Source: Symsagittifera roscoffensis (Eukaryota > Xenacoelomorpha > Acoela > Convolutidae). From it: DNA of 64,000 bases. Below, piece after piece: positions 54,448-64,000 of the stretch (position 1 is the first letter of the stretch; each line of letters opens with the position of its first letter). The position numbers were made by a program, and so were the translations under genes. Below the pieces are notes generated by a model that worked only from the letters and a program-made list of their open reading frames with translations, made no database searches and was not told where the DNA came from. The stretch spans positions 52,300,750 to 52,364,749 of the forward strand of contig NC_087070.1 of the NCBI RefSeq assembly GCF_963678635.1, written 5' to 3'.

Positions 54448-55829
54448 TCATAGCTGCATGACTAGATTGATTTCAGGCATCGAATTTATTTAAAAATGTC
54501 TCTAAAATGATTAAAATGAGACCTTTCATTCATTATCATGCTCAAGTTTCACATCATATTCATAAATTTTAATAAAAGTTATGAATATGATGTGCTCATA
54601 AAGAGCTAAACTTAGACTGTCAGGCAAAATTAAGCACATTAATTTTTCAAAAAATTGCGAGTGATCTTACTCCAAAACGTCAGGCAAAAGCTGATCAATA
54701 GTCAATTGGCGATCTCGCAAATAATGGTTTTGTTAAAAAAAGTTATTTATGGAAATTTAAAAATATTTCCATCACTATTAACTTAACGATTTAACAGGAA
54801 AACAATATGTTTTTGTACTTTGGTTCGATTTTCGAAAAAATTAACAGAATATATGTGCTTGAGTTTTTTTTATTCACAACTATTTCGAATTTTATTTTGA
54901 TGGCCTCTCACTAAAAGAAACAGCAAAAATTTAGAAAAAATCGAAACTTTTTGAAAAAAAAACTATTTTCTTTTCGGTTGTTTAAATTTTTGAATATTTT
55001 TGAATTGTTTCTTTAAAATATAGCAACTGACTATCGCTTGGCTGTTTAGATATGGTGTCTCTGTCCCCATTTTCTGCTGCCGTGCTGCAATCGACTGTGT
55101 TGTTGTTCGTATAGTAGATGTACTTGTTGCAAGTGGAAAGAGAACACAGAACAGGTGCCAGGCATCAACGGTGAGAGTGAAGAGGTGTCCAGATCCACAG
55201 TCATGCTGTTCAAATCTGAGAAAAAGTTAGATTTCATTCGAATCAAGTTAACGTCCACTCCCCTTCTCCCCCCTCTTCCTCCCCCTACCCCTAAACAGAC
55301 AGAGGTGGGATCCTCCCCGTAATCGACTTTTTTATTGGTTCTAAAATTGCTTAGCGCTGCGTGTTGAATACTCTATTCTCAGTGGCTGAAAATTTCAACT
55401 TAACATCATGTTAAACTCTTTACCCATAAACCGTTTTCGGGGATGTTAAACTGATAACTTCAACCCTCGTTTTATTATGGTATAGACGTATCATTTGTCA
55501 TTTGTCATCTGGGATTGTGTTAGGGGTTGCGTCGCTATAAAATTTTCATGTAATGATTATATTATTACACATTTACATTTTATACCAAAGGAAACGAGCA
55601 CGCGAATATTGAAAAAATTCAATTTTGAAATCCGGATGTAGCGCAGTTGTTAAAATCACTTTTTGCAAAAAAATTTATACTCGGGAATGTTTTAGTTTCT
55701 TATCAACTTCATATAACCTTTAATTGTTTTTGCAAAACCAGGCACCGCAAATTATCATTTGTATATCAATTCGAAGCCTTTTTAAAGCGGAGTTTGATCG
55801 AAATATCAAAAAAATTATCCTTAACCAAA
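54448..55829. other. Intergenic DNA
   Basis: A possible decayed R1 left end lies near 54811 (TTCGATTTTCGAAAAAATTA). A pyrimidine-rich run occupies 55257-55300 (CCCCTTCTCCCCCCTCTTCC). Nothing coding is supported. Confidence 0.3.
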
Positions 55830-56508
55830 ACCACTGGTAGGTGACAGCTCGACTAGCATAAAATTATGAAAACATGAAAATGTATGGACTAGAATAATTT
55901 TGGTTGCTATATTTCTCAGAAAAATAAAACGACAAAAAAGAATTTTTTCAAACTAAAACTGAGAAGGGGCGGGGTTAGAAAGCGTACATTTACCCTCCAA
56001 CCCATCAAGGAGTCGACCACCTGCCGACCAAAAGGACCCTTCTATGAGAATTATTTAAAAATTCTTTTATTAAGAATTCCTTTTAAACGCCTGTTTGGCC
56101 TGTTTTTTCAAATTCCTCTTCTTCCTCCAAAAAATCCTAGATCCGCCCCTGCCCCGACTTGAACCGAACACTGATTGAAATGTGTGGAAAAACTGTGATT
56201 TAAAAACGGTTTTTGGGATATCTCTTTAACTATTCCCCCCATTTTCCCGGGTCGAGGTCGGGGGTTTAAATGTGGGAGGGGGTGTAAACAAGGAGGTGTA
56301 AGATTAATAGATTATTATCCATGAAACTCCGGTGCGGGAAAAATTTGGATCTTGTTTAACGGGGATAAATAACAAGATCCAATGATTTCATTTTGATAAA
56401 ACTTAAATTTTGACGATGTTTCGATTTTTATGATTGTCAATTCGGTTTTCATTTTAAAATTTTTTTGCTAGTCGAGCTTTATGCTAGTCGATACACCGCC
56501 CATTGGTA
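55830..56508. mobile_element. MITE-like element with inverted ends
   Basis: Left end ACCACTGGTAGGTG...CTCGACTAGCATAAA; right end TTTATGCTAGTCGATACACC...CATTGGT, which is its reverse complement with a few changes. It is about 680 bp with no ORF of note. The target duplication could not be defined by eye. Confidence 0.5.
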
Positions 56509-56617
56509 CTTTGGTATAAGCTCGCTCCAAATACAAAAAAGGCAAAAAACTGAAAATTAACAAATTGTTCATGGTTGGAACCTACTGTGACAAACAAACA
56601 GAAGCCGGCTATTGTTG

Positions 56618-57386
56618 TTGTTCCGCCTTCCGTAACGAAGGTAACGAAGTATTTGTGCTCGGTTGGGTTTTTTTTCTGTAGAAAAATTTCGACCTTTTAA
56701 CTAGCCACTTTTGACGAATTTTTTTTATATCATTCAAAATGTATTGTTGTCCTGAGCTTAAATCTGAACAGATGTTTTACCTGTTATCATTTTTCGTAAA
56801 GTTATGGGGCTTAAACATTTTGGACAATTTGGGACAATAAATGCGCGATATATTTCGCGCTATTAACTAGCCATTTTTGACGGAATTTTCCGGCTGCCTT
56901 TTAAGGTCTATCGAGCAGCAATAGCATAAAAAAGTATGTTAAGTAATAATGTATGTTATATGTATAATAAATCATTCAAAAAGTATTGCTCTCCTGGCCT
57001 TAAATTTGAAAAGATATTTCACCTGTGATCATTTTTCGTAAGGTTATGGGGTTTAAAGATTGCCATTTTGGCCAATTTGGGACAATTAACGCGCTATATT
57101 TTTCGCGCTATCAACGCGCAAGCGGAGATTTTATCCGTCTTAGAAATTGTTCCAAATTGGTTGAAGGAAGATTACTTGCTATTATTGATATGTTACTATG
57201 AGCAAAAATTATCGCTTTTTACTTAATATGGCGTGTTGGGGGATGATTTTCACAAACAAAACTTCAAATTAAAAAAAAATCATTTTATTTTTTTCTCACA
57301 TTTAATTTTTTCATGCTATTACTGCTCGAAAAACTATAAAAGGCAGTCGAAAAAATCAGGGCTTTGCCCAGATACGAGCAGTCTTC
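56618..57386 (+). repeat. R1 repeat with internal rearrangement
   Basis: Left end TTGTTCCGCCTTCCGTAACG, right end GATACGAGCAGTCTTC. It is longer than other copies because a second partial copy (AACTAGCCATTTTTGACGG repeated, with a stray right-end piece GGCTGCCTTTTAAGGTCTA) lies inside. It ends about 90 bases before the first NCS exon. Confidence 0.65.
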
Positions 57387-57474
57387 TTTTGCTTTATAAA
57401 CTTTGTATGCAGTATAATTATTTTCTCAGTGTAAAAAGTCAACCTCCCGATACTCATGTAATGAAGTTGGCGTG

Positions 57475-59574
57475 TTGGGTAGGATTTCGGAGCAGCGGAG
57501 ATCGACAAAGGCGGAGAAGATTGAGGCTCTGCTGGAGAACACAGACTTCTCAGCCGAGGAGTTGAAGAGATGGCACAAGAAGTTCAAGAAGGAGAATCCC
57601 TCTGGCAAGATTACCAAAAAAGAAATACAAGACATTCTAGGTACCGAAACAGAACAGTCAATGGGTCTTTTCTATAAACAGCCCGAAACTATTCTTTTTG
57701 CTATTTTGTAAGTTTGATCATGATGCTCGAATCTGATTAATTGAAACTCATATCAGCGAAAAGAAGCTTTAGCGGTTTCAATGAAAACAAGCCTAACTAA
57801 CAGTTTGATAATTTGAGCCGTGTAACAGAAAAGACTCCAGAAAATATATATGGTCTATTGGGCGAGCAGAGGACAAAGTTGAGTTGGTTTTTGAACATTG
57901 AAATTCAAACTTGAAGAGGGGAAGGGTGAAATAGGAAACAATCTATACCATGGTACTAATGCTTCAGCTCGTTTCTCCCCTTGGGTCATGCAATTTGCAC
58001 ATTCTTTAAGAAGCGTCAGTTTGGAACAACAATAAACAAAGATGTGGGAAATGATTCGGACTTTTGAAAAATTTGGAAAACGCAAGCAAATTACTTTCAG
58101 CAAATTTACAATTAAATGAAACTGCAAAACATCGCAAGCAAAAACACCAGCTCGATGAAAAAAAAAATAATACAAACATTTCATAAAACACAGATACTGG
58201 CAATGCACATGAATTCTGGCTTGATAAAAGCTTGGTTTGTCCAGTTGGTATTACAGTTTAAATAAACTCGGCTGCAGAAAAACACTTTAACGTTCATTTC
58301 GTTGGATTGTTAGGATCCTACTTTTGTTTTATATTTCTCTTCAGAATTATAATGTTAAAACATCTATAATTTTACGCGTTGAAATTGTCTGACTATCATA
58401 TGGTTGACTATGATGTTCGTAATGCCAATCATAAGATATTATTTACAATCCCCCCATTGTACCTTGCAAAGCACTCTCACCCTTATATTGGACTAATTGA
58501 ATGCTTTAGTGTTACTAACATTTTACCCTTTGCTATGAATCACCCTTTTCGGAAGGGGACAGTTAAAAAATCTAGCAAATTTTCCTAACTGACTTTCGCT
58601 TCAATTACTGAGTTTTTTACTGCCTAGTCGCTTCAACTCGTCTGAACAAATGTATGAGAAAAGTAGTTGTTTCAGCCTCACGCTTCCCCGACGGAGACCC
58701 GGCACAGGCGGCCGCTCGGGTCATGCAGATATTCGACCGAGATCAAAGCGGGTTCCTCGACTTCTTCGAACTTGTCACCGCTCTCTCCATCGCCCGAAAG
58801 GAAAGAACAAAGCAACACTCTTTTCCTTTTCTTCGCCCAAAACATTGAAAACTGCCGGGTTTTTTTTTACATTTCTTCAAAGTTTTGATCGATCAACTCT
58901 AGTACAGAAACAGTCATTAACACTACTTTGATATTTGAATAAGCTCTGCTGAAAATTGGGTCTGATTTACTCGAACTTCTGAAAAAACAGTACATGTACA
59001 TGAAACATCTCGGAATGAATGTAAATTCAATAAATATCAGTGAATTCATTTAACTTCCTAACTAGATTATTAACGAAAAAATTGTTGTTTTCGCAAAAAC
59101 CCTTTCATGTTTTTATTAATTTTAGAAAAAATAATAGAAGTTTAGGGTGTCATTTTTTTGTAATAAACAGATTATTTTTCTTGAAAGGCTCTTCCCCGTT
59201 CTTTTTAACCTCCTTTATAACGGTTAAAAAGGAAAAAAAGAGTTGTTTTAAAGGGATCCAAAGAGGACAAACTTCGCCTGGCTTTCAACATGGTCGACAC
59301 CGACAACTCCGGAACAATCGACATGTCGGAACTGTCTGAGCTCATGAAAGCGCTACACAATTTAGTCGGCCTGACAGTGTCCCGATTTTCAACTGAGGAA
59401 GACGATACTCCGGACTCACATGCAGTTCGAATGATGGAAGTGTTTGACAAAAACAACGACAACGAAGTCACTTTTGAAGAGTTCTGTGAGGGCATTCAAA
59501 ACAATCCAAACTTGGCCGTTTTGATTACAAACTTTGCCAGTCCAGAAATGATTTGTTCCGATTTTGTAAAATAA
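57475..59574 (+). CDS. Neuronal calcium sensor (NCS)-type EF-hand protein, 3 exons seen
   Basis: Exons about 57475-57640, 58676-58800 and 59254-59574 join in phases 1 and 0 to give roughly 200 residues, the usual NCS length. Exon 1: TKAEKIEALLENTDFSAEEL and the degenerate EF1 (ENPSGKITKKEI, like the CPSG loop of NCS proteins, not expected to bind calcium). Exon 2: EF2 loop DRDQSGFLDFFE. Exon 3: EF3 loop DTDNSGTIDMSE and EF4 loop DKNNDNEVTFEE, with LRLAFNMVD between, as in recoverin/hippocalcin relatives. Intron 1 is GT-AG. Intron 2 appears to be GA-AG (58801-59253). The N-terminus is unresolved: the frame reads LGRISEQ, resembling a myristoylated MGxxx start, but the codon is TTG. A poly(A) signal AATAAA lies at 59639. 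A calcium-dependent membrane/effector switch is the family role. Confidence 0.8.
58801..59253 (+). other. Putative non-canonical GA-AG intron of the NCS gene
   Basis: The exon must end at ...ALSIARK (AAG at 58800) and resume at GSKEDKLRLAFN (59254) to match the family. The intron then begins GAAAGAAC and ends TTTTAAAG. No GT donor lies within about 45 bases downstream of the exon end. Confidence 0.6.
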
Positions 59575-60706
59575 TTTACTGTCTTTGATTTTGTACACAA
59601 AAATAGAAAGGTTTTTCATTAATAGGTTAGCTACACTAAATAAAGTTTTTTTTTTATAATTTAATAAAAAAGAATTTCTTAAACGCTTTTCAGTTTCAAA
59701 GGCGAAAAATAATCAAAAACCACATGGATAAACTAAAATAGCCGTTTGCAGTGCAAGTAGCACAGAATGTTCCGGACCATATTCATAAAAACTACAAAAA
59801 AAGTTCTTTATATTATTAGCGTCGTTTTTTGTGCATGGCGTGATCATAAAGCTATACGCACGCAAAAAAAATAGTAAATTAGGCATACTCGAAATCTGAT
59901 GTCATCAAAAAAAAGTTAACAAGCAAAAAAGTTTTAAAAAATCCGAAAAATTTCAAAATTATTTATATTTTTTTCAACAATGATTTTTACAAAGATTTTT
60001 ACAATCAACAATGATTTTTCAACATTGATTTTTCAAAAAGAAAAATATTGTCAAAGTGCCAAATTCAAGACTATTTCCGTTTAGAACGAGCAATTTTTTT
60101 TTGCCTAAAGGACCAATCTAATAAATTATCTTTTCTTTGCACAGTCGAAATTAAACGAAAAACCAAAAATTTCAAACCAGTTTTTCTCGACACTGGGTTG
60201 TTTTGGAGATTGTTTAAGGTCGTTCGAATCACAACTTAAAAACTTTAAAATAATATATCACGCAACCCTTGATGCTTATTTTTGGTAGCTGGTTTTGCGC
60301 AAAAAAACCAAAAAGTTGAAACACTCCCGATTAAAAATTCCTCCGCATTTTCAATAATCGGAACAAAAGTAGTGTTATTTTGAGGTGATTCGATTTATAT
60401 AAACAGCCAAAAGGTAACCGCAAACAAGAATATTTAAAAAGGTTTACTCAGACATTCAACTACTAAAAAAATTTGGAGAGTTGGAGAGAAGTTGGGAAAG
60501 TAAATGGGTTTAGAAAAATCACAAAACATTTAAGTCTCGGTAACGCATGTTCTCTCTTGTTCTCATTTTTCTCTTGTTAAAAAAAAAGAATTAACCTTAA
60601 GCATGACGTTTTAACAAAGTTGAGACCTAATGTTGACATAGATTGCGTAGACAATTGATTTTGGACAAAGTTTTGAACGGATCCGAAAAGTTACGTTTGC
60701 ATTTAA
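59575..60706. other. 3' UTR and intergenic DNA
   Basis: AATAAA at 59639 followed by T-rich sequence probably marks the NCS transcript end. Beyond it I see nothing but AT-rich DNA. Confidence 0.4.
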
Positions 60707-61060
60707 TTGTTCCGACTTTTGTAACGAAAGTAACGGAATATTTGTGCCCGGGGTGGTTTTTTTTTCAGACAAAATTGGAATTTTTAACTAGCCATTTTTG
60801 GCGTTTTTGTATCATTCAAAAGGTATTGTTGCTCTGAGGTTAAATTTGAAAAGATATTTCACCTGTGATTACTTTTCGTAAATTTTTGGTGGTTTAAATA
60901 TTGCCATTTTGGCCAATTTGGGAGAATGAACGCGCGATATATTTAGCGCTATTAACGCTTAAGCGGAGATTAAATTTGTCTTAGAAATCGTAAAATCGTT
61001 CCAAATTGGTTGAATAGAGCTTATTTGACATAATTGATTTGTTATTAGGAGCGAAGTGTA
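60707..61060 (+). repeat. R1 repeat, truncated on the right
   Basis: Starts TTGTTCCGACTTTTGTAACG and stops at GGAGCGAAGTGTATC, where it meets the 61065 array. Confidence 0.65.
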
Positions 61061-61064
61061 TCAG

Positions 61065-61420
61065 TAGTATATGAGTGAGGGAGAGTAAGGGGGGTTGGTG
61101 GTGGGTGACCCCATGTTTTAAGATAACGAATAGAGCATCCGGTCACCCACCTATGTATTTGGATAGGGAAAAGACTTCCTATGTTTTAAGATAGGTGATA
61201 GGTTTTACTATAGGTTTGAGATGGTAAGATGGTAAGTTTCAGAAAAATTTCTCGGCGCCCGATCTTACCATGTTTTAAGATAGTGTATAGATATCCCTAT
61301 GTATAAGGATTAGAAATTCATTGTAGGGAATTAGGAACTCATTAAGATGGGGAATAGGTTTCCCAATGTATTAAGATGGTAAAATGTTTGATGGTAAGAG
61401 AATGGTAAGAAAAACGGTAT
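61065..61420. repeat. Degenerate ATGTTTTAAGATAGG array
   Basis: Variants of ATGTTTTAAGATAGGNAATAG recur at 61113, 61180, 61270, 61308 (ATGTATAAGGATTAG), 61341 and 61366, mixed with ATGGTAAGATGGTAAG. Irregular spacing of roughly 25-70 bases. Confidence 0.5.
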
Positions 61421-62026
61421 TTTTTTGGATTTTGTTTCGAAATGCTTAGTTTTTTGCAAAAATCTTGGCATGCGTTATGTAAATTGTGAGTATTACGTGT
61501 AGAGTCTGTAATGAAAGTATTATATTTTTTGGTTCATGTTAAACCAATGGCAAGATGAACAAAAACTTGAAAATTTTTTTAAAAAATTTGAAAAATTTTT
61601 CAAAAAACTTCAAAACACGATTGCAAAAACTTCAAGTTTCTGGATAAAAATTGCAGAAATCTCAAGTTTTGGCTAATTTTTTGTCGCTTCTGACCTGATT
61701 GTAAAATAGTTAACTACCGCAATTACTCTTATCAAACAACTGAACTTTCATACTATACTAAGATTTTATGTTTGGTATAACTTGAAGGGAGAAATGATTT
61801 GGTTTATTTTGCTATTATTAACTGCCACTTATTCGTTCTCTTCTTCTACTGCTTAATGAAACCCTTGAAATGATTGCGACAACCTTTCATCGCAATCTCT
61901 CTGCAGGTCATTTGAAATGATTGTTGTTTCCTCTTTTTTGATTACAAAAATAGTATCTGTTCGACAAGCTTGAAACTTTGTTCCCTTCTCTAAAAGCAAA
62001 GCATAAACTTTCCCTGTTGTTTCTTT
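61421..62026. other. Intergenic, nothing supported
   Basis: AT-rich DNA between the array and the next R1 copy. Confidence 0.4.
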
Positions 62027-62530
62027 TTGTTCTGACTTTCGAAGAAAGTACGGAATATCCTTGCTTGGTGTGTTTTTTTAATCGGCCAATTTTCGACATG
62101 TTAACAAAGATTTGTTGGAATTTTTTAAAACCATCTGAAAGATATGTTATGCTAAGCTCAAAATTAAAAAGATGTTTCACCTTTGATCTTTTTTTTGTAA
62201 ATATACGAGCGTTTGAGTTTGCTAATTTGAACAATTTCGGATAATTAAAGTGCAATTTATTGCGTACTTATATTACGCGTAAGAAGCGAAAAAAGCGAGT
62301 TAATGTTTTGCGAATTGAATTGAGGCCAGCAATTTAATCATTTTATCAGAATACGAGACGCTTATTACACCCTTAGTGTTTTACATAGCTTTTGGGGAGA
62401 TAAATTAAAGAAAAAAATTCTTATTTTTTCTCAATTATTTTGTCAACTATTTAACCAAAAAAAGTTTTAGTTGGCCTTAAGTGCAGTCGGAACATACAGG
62501 GCTTTGCCCTGATATACGAGCAGTGTTGTT
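62027..62530 (+). repeat. R1-related repeat, diverged
   Basis: Starts TTGTTCTGACTTTCGAAGAA and ends ATATACGAGCAGTGTTGTT, with the right hairpin CAGGGCTTTGCCCTG intact. Confidence 0.65.
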
Positions 62531-62597
62531 CAGATTATTTTCGGTTTGGTTTACAAAGATAACTGTTTGCTGTGCAAGTAGTTCTACAGAAAAAGCA

Positions 62598-62905
62598 AAC
62601 AAGACTGTGCGAATCAGAGCGAAGCCTTGAATGTTCTGACTGCCTTTTAAGGTCTATGGAGCAGTATTAACATGAAAAAATTACATATAATAAAATAAAA
62701 TGAATTGGTTTTCAATTTGAGGTTTGTTGTGAAAATCATCCCCCACATGCCATATAAAATACAAAGAAATAGATTTCGCTGCTAGTAACAAATCAATTAT
62801 GGCAAATAAGCTTCTTTTAACCAATTTGGAACAATTTCCCCGGAATAAATCGCGCATTATTTGTCCCCAACTGGCAAATTTGCAATCTTTAGCCAAAATT
62901 AGGGG
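62598..62905 (-). repeat. R1 repeat, left end missing
   Basis: Starts AACAAGACTGTGCGAATCAG and fades after ATTTGTCCCCAACTGGC. In reverse orientation to the copy at 62027, about 70 bases away, so the two face each other. Confidence 0.6.
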
Positions 62906-64000
62906 GCTAAATAAATCGGCCAAAATTCGGGGGCTAATTAATACAGCAGAAATCTCATTCAAAAACGAACTGCAACAAGCAATTGTGTCCAAATTTTTTA
63001 CAGCAAATTCTAAAAAAGCTTTAAGGTATCATTTCGTCGTTGATATTGATTGCGGGATAAAATAAATACAAACGGTAGAAAGATCAATTTCTTTATTTTC
63101 TTTTAATTTGAAATTATTTAACTAATTAAAAAAATCGAAAAACCAATCATTGAAACGGTAAAAGGCAGTATGAACATGAAAGTTTTGCTTAGAAAAAAAA
63201 CGGTCTTGGCTGCATTGTTTGAGCGCCAAAACTACTGGAAAAATCTCAATTTTTATAAAGGGTCTCAATATTTATAAAAAAAATTTTCTTGTTGCACTTT
63301 TAGAGGTTATGGAACTTTTAATTTTAAAATGGCGTTGGTATATCTAAGCTAAATATGATTTCCCTGCAATGGTAAGGTAAAATTTGGGCACGCCCTCTCA
63401 CTTGTCCCTTTAGGTCTATCTGTTCAAATTAGCGGTCTCCTAAATGTCTCTTTATACTTTGCAAATTATATACTCTTCCCACTTATTACTCTGGATTTTT
63501 TGTCCAGGCAGAATTGAGATTTTTTGGATAAATAAATAAATTGTTTCAATATATCCCTATATATTATAAGTTATAATTTACCATAAATATTGAAATACTC
63601 AGGTAATGATCAAAAGCTGATTTAAATAACTGGACAACAAAAACAAAAAATCCAACGAATTTTCTAAAACTGAGATAATTAAGTTATTGCATTTCATTTC
63701 ATAAAAATTTTGTATCGCCTGCTCTGAAAAAAACTGATGATGCATACTTATTGTGTATCGATCATCAGAAAATTGACAATCATTTTCTGCGTAATTCATT
63801 CGTATTGGTTGAACAAGTCGAAATTTAATAGTTCGTAAATTGTACAAAACGTTCAAGTGAATTATAAACATTTGCTATAAAACTAACAGACACATTTTTG
63901 AGGCTGCCGTAGTATTGTTGCTGATCGTAGGTGTTCCGGTAGAATGGGCGAGGGCCCAATGCTATAAAAACCGGAAAAATGCATAAAATAAATAAAAACC
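62906..64000. other. Intergenic DNA to the window edge
   Basis: An R1 right-end remnant lies at about 63155-63210 (AAAGGCAGTATGAACATGAA, AAACGGTCTTGG). AAAATTAGGGGGCTAA / AAAATTCGGGGGCTAA is repeated in tandem near 62895-62940. No gene is supported. Confidence 0.35.

Noticed and set aside
58379-58588. Coding exon in NCS intron 1
   Set aside because: Does not match any part of an EF-hand protein; exon 1 and exon 2 already join in phase without it.

Overview
The window is animal nuclear DNA. It is AT-rich, coding sequence is sparse and split by introns, and mobile-element sequence dominates. Two host genes are supported. One is a four-exon CCCH zinc-finger gene (6668-9896) with seven TTP-type fingers. 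The other is a neuronal calcium sensor (NCS)-type EF-hand gene (about 57475-59574). One NCS intron appears to start with GA instead of GT. GA-AG introns are known from the larvacean tunicate Oikopleura, and the Ty3/gypsy elements here are of a kind seen in larvaceans. A larvacean with a repeat-rich genome is my best guess for the organism, at low confidence.

Layout. 1-4232: a long reading frame of unrecognised function with one internal TGA, followed by a purine tract and a possible LTR. 6668-9896: the CCCH gene, with a palindromic MITE in intron 2, a half copy of it in intron 3 and a possible cassette exon. 13876-19887: a decayed Ty3/gypsy element (gypsy-1) with paired 197-bp LTRs. 21820-25650 and 35028-38859: a near-identical 3.8-kb direct duplication. 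27344-34173: a rearranged BEL/Pao element with two 451-bp LTRs in head-to-head (inverted) orientation. It interrupts a dispersed repeat. 38801-48162 and 48163-50967: a 2.8-kb tandem duplication whose first unit received a very young Ty3/gypsy element (gypsy-2, 39281-45896). The second unit preserves the empty target site. 55830-56508: a MITE-like element with inverted ends. 57475-59574: the NCS gene.

A non-coding repeat family of about 530 bp, here called R1, recurs at least 14 times in both orientations. Its terminal structure resembles that of non-autonomous Helentrons (HINEs): asymmetric inverted repeats, a hairpin near the 3' end, and T flanks. R1 copies sit at the left edges of the 3.8-kb duplication, at the BEL insertion site and inside the tandem duplication, so they probably acted as recombination substrates and landing sites.

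The most interesting points are these. Gypsy-2 has a complete target-site duplication and almost identical LTRs, yet its integrase catalytic core is cleanly missing, so it was probably integrated in trans. In both gypsy elements the gag start codon straddles the LTR/primer-binding-site border. The BEL element has a fold-back arrangement, with a tRNA-like segment in each LTR and hairpin-bearing 44-bp repeats in its leader. Several gypsy-2 frameshifts lie in homopolymers and may be assembly errors. All assignments rest on reading the sequence; no searches were run.
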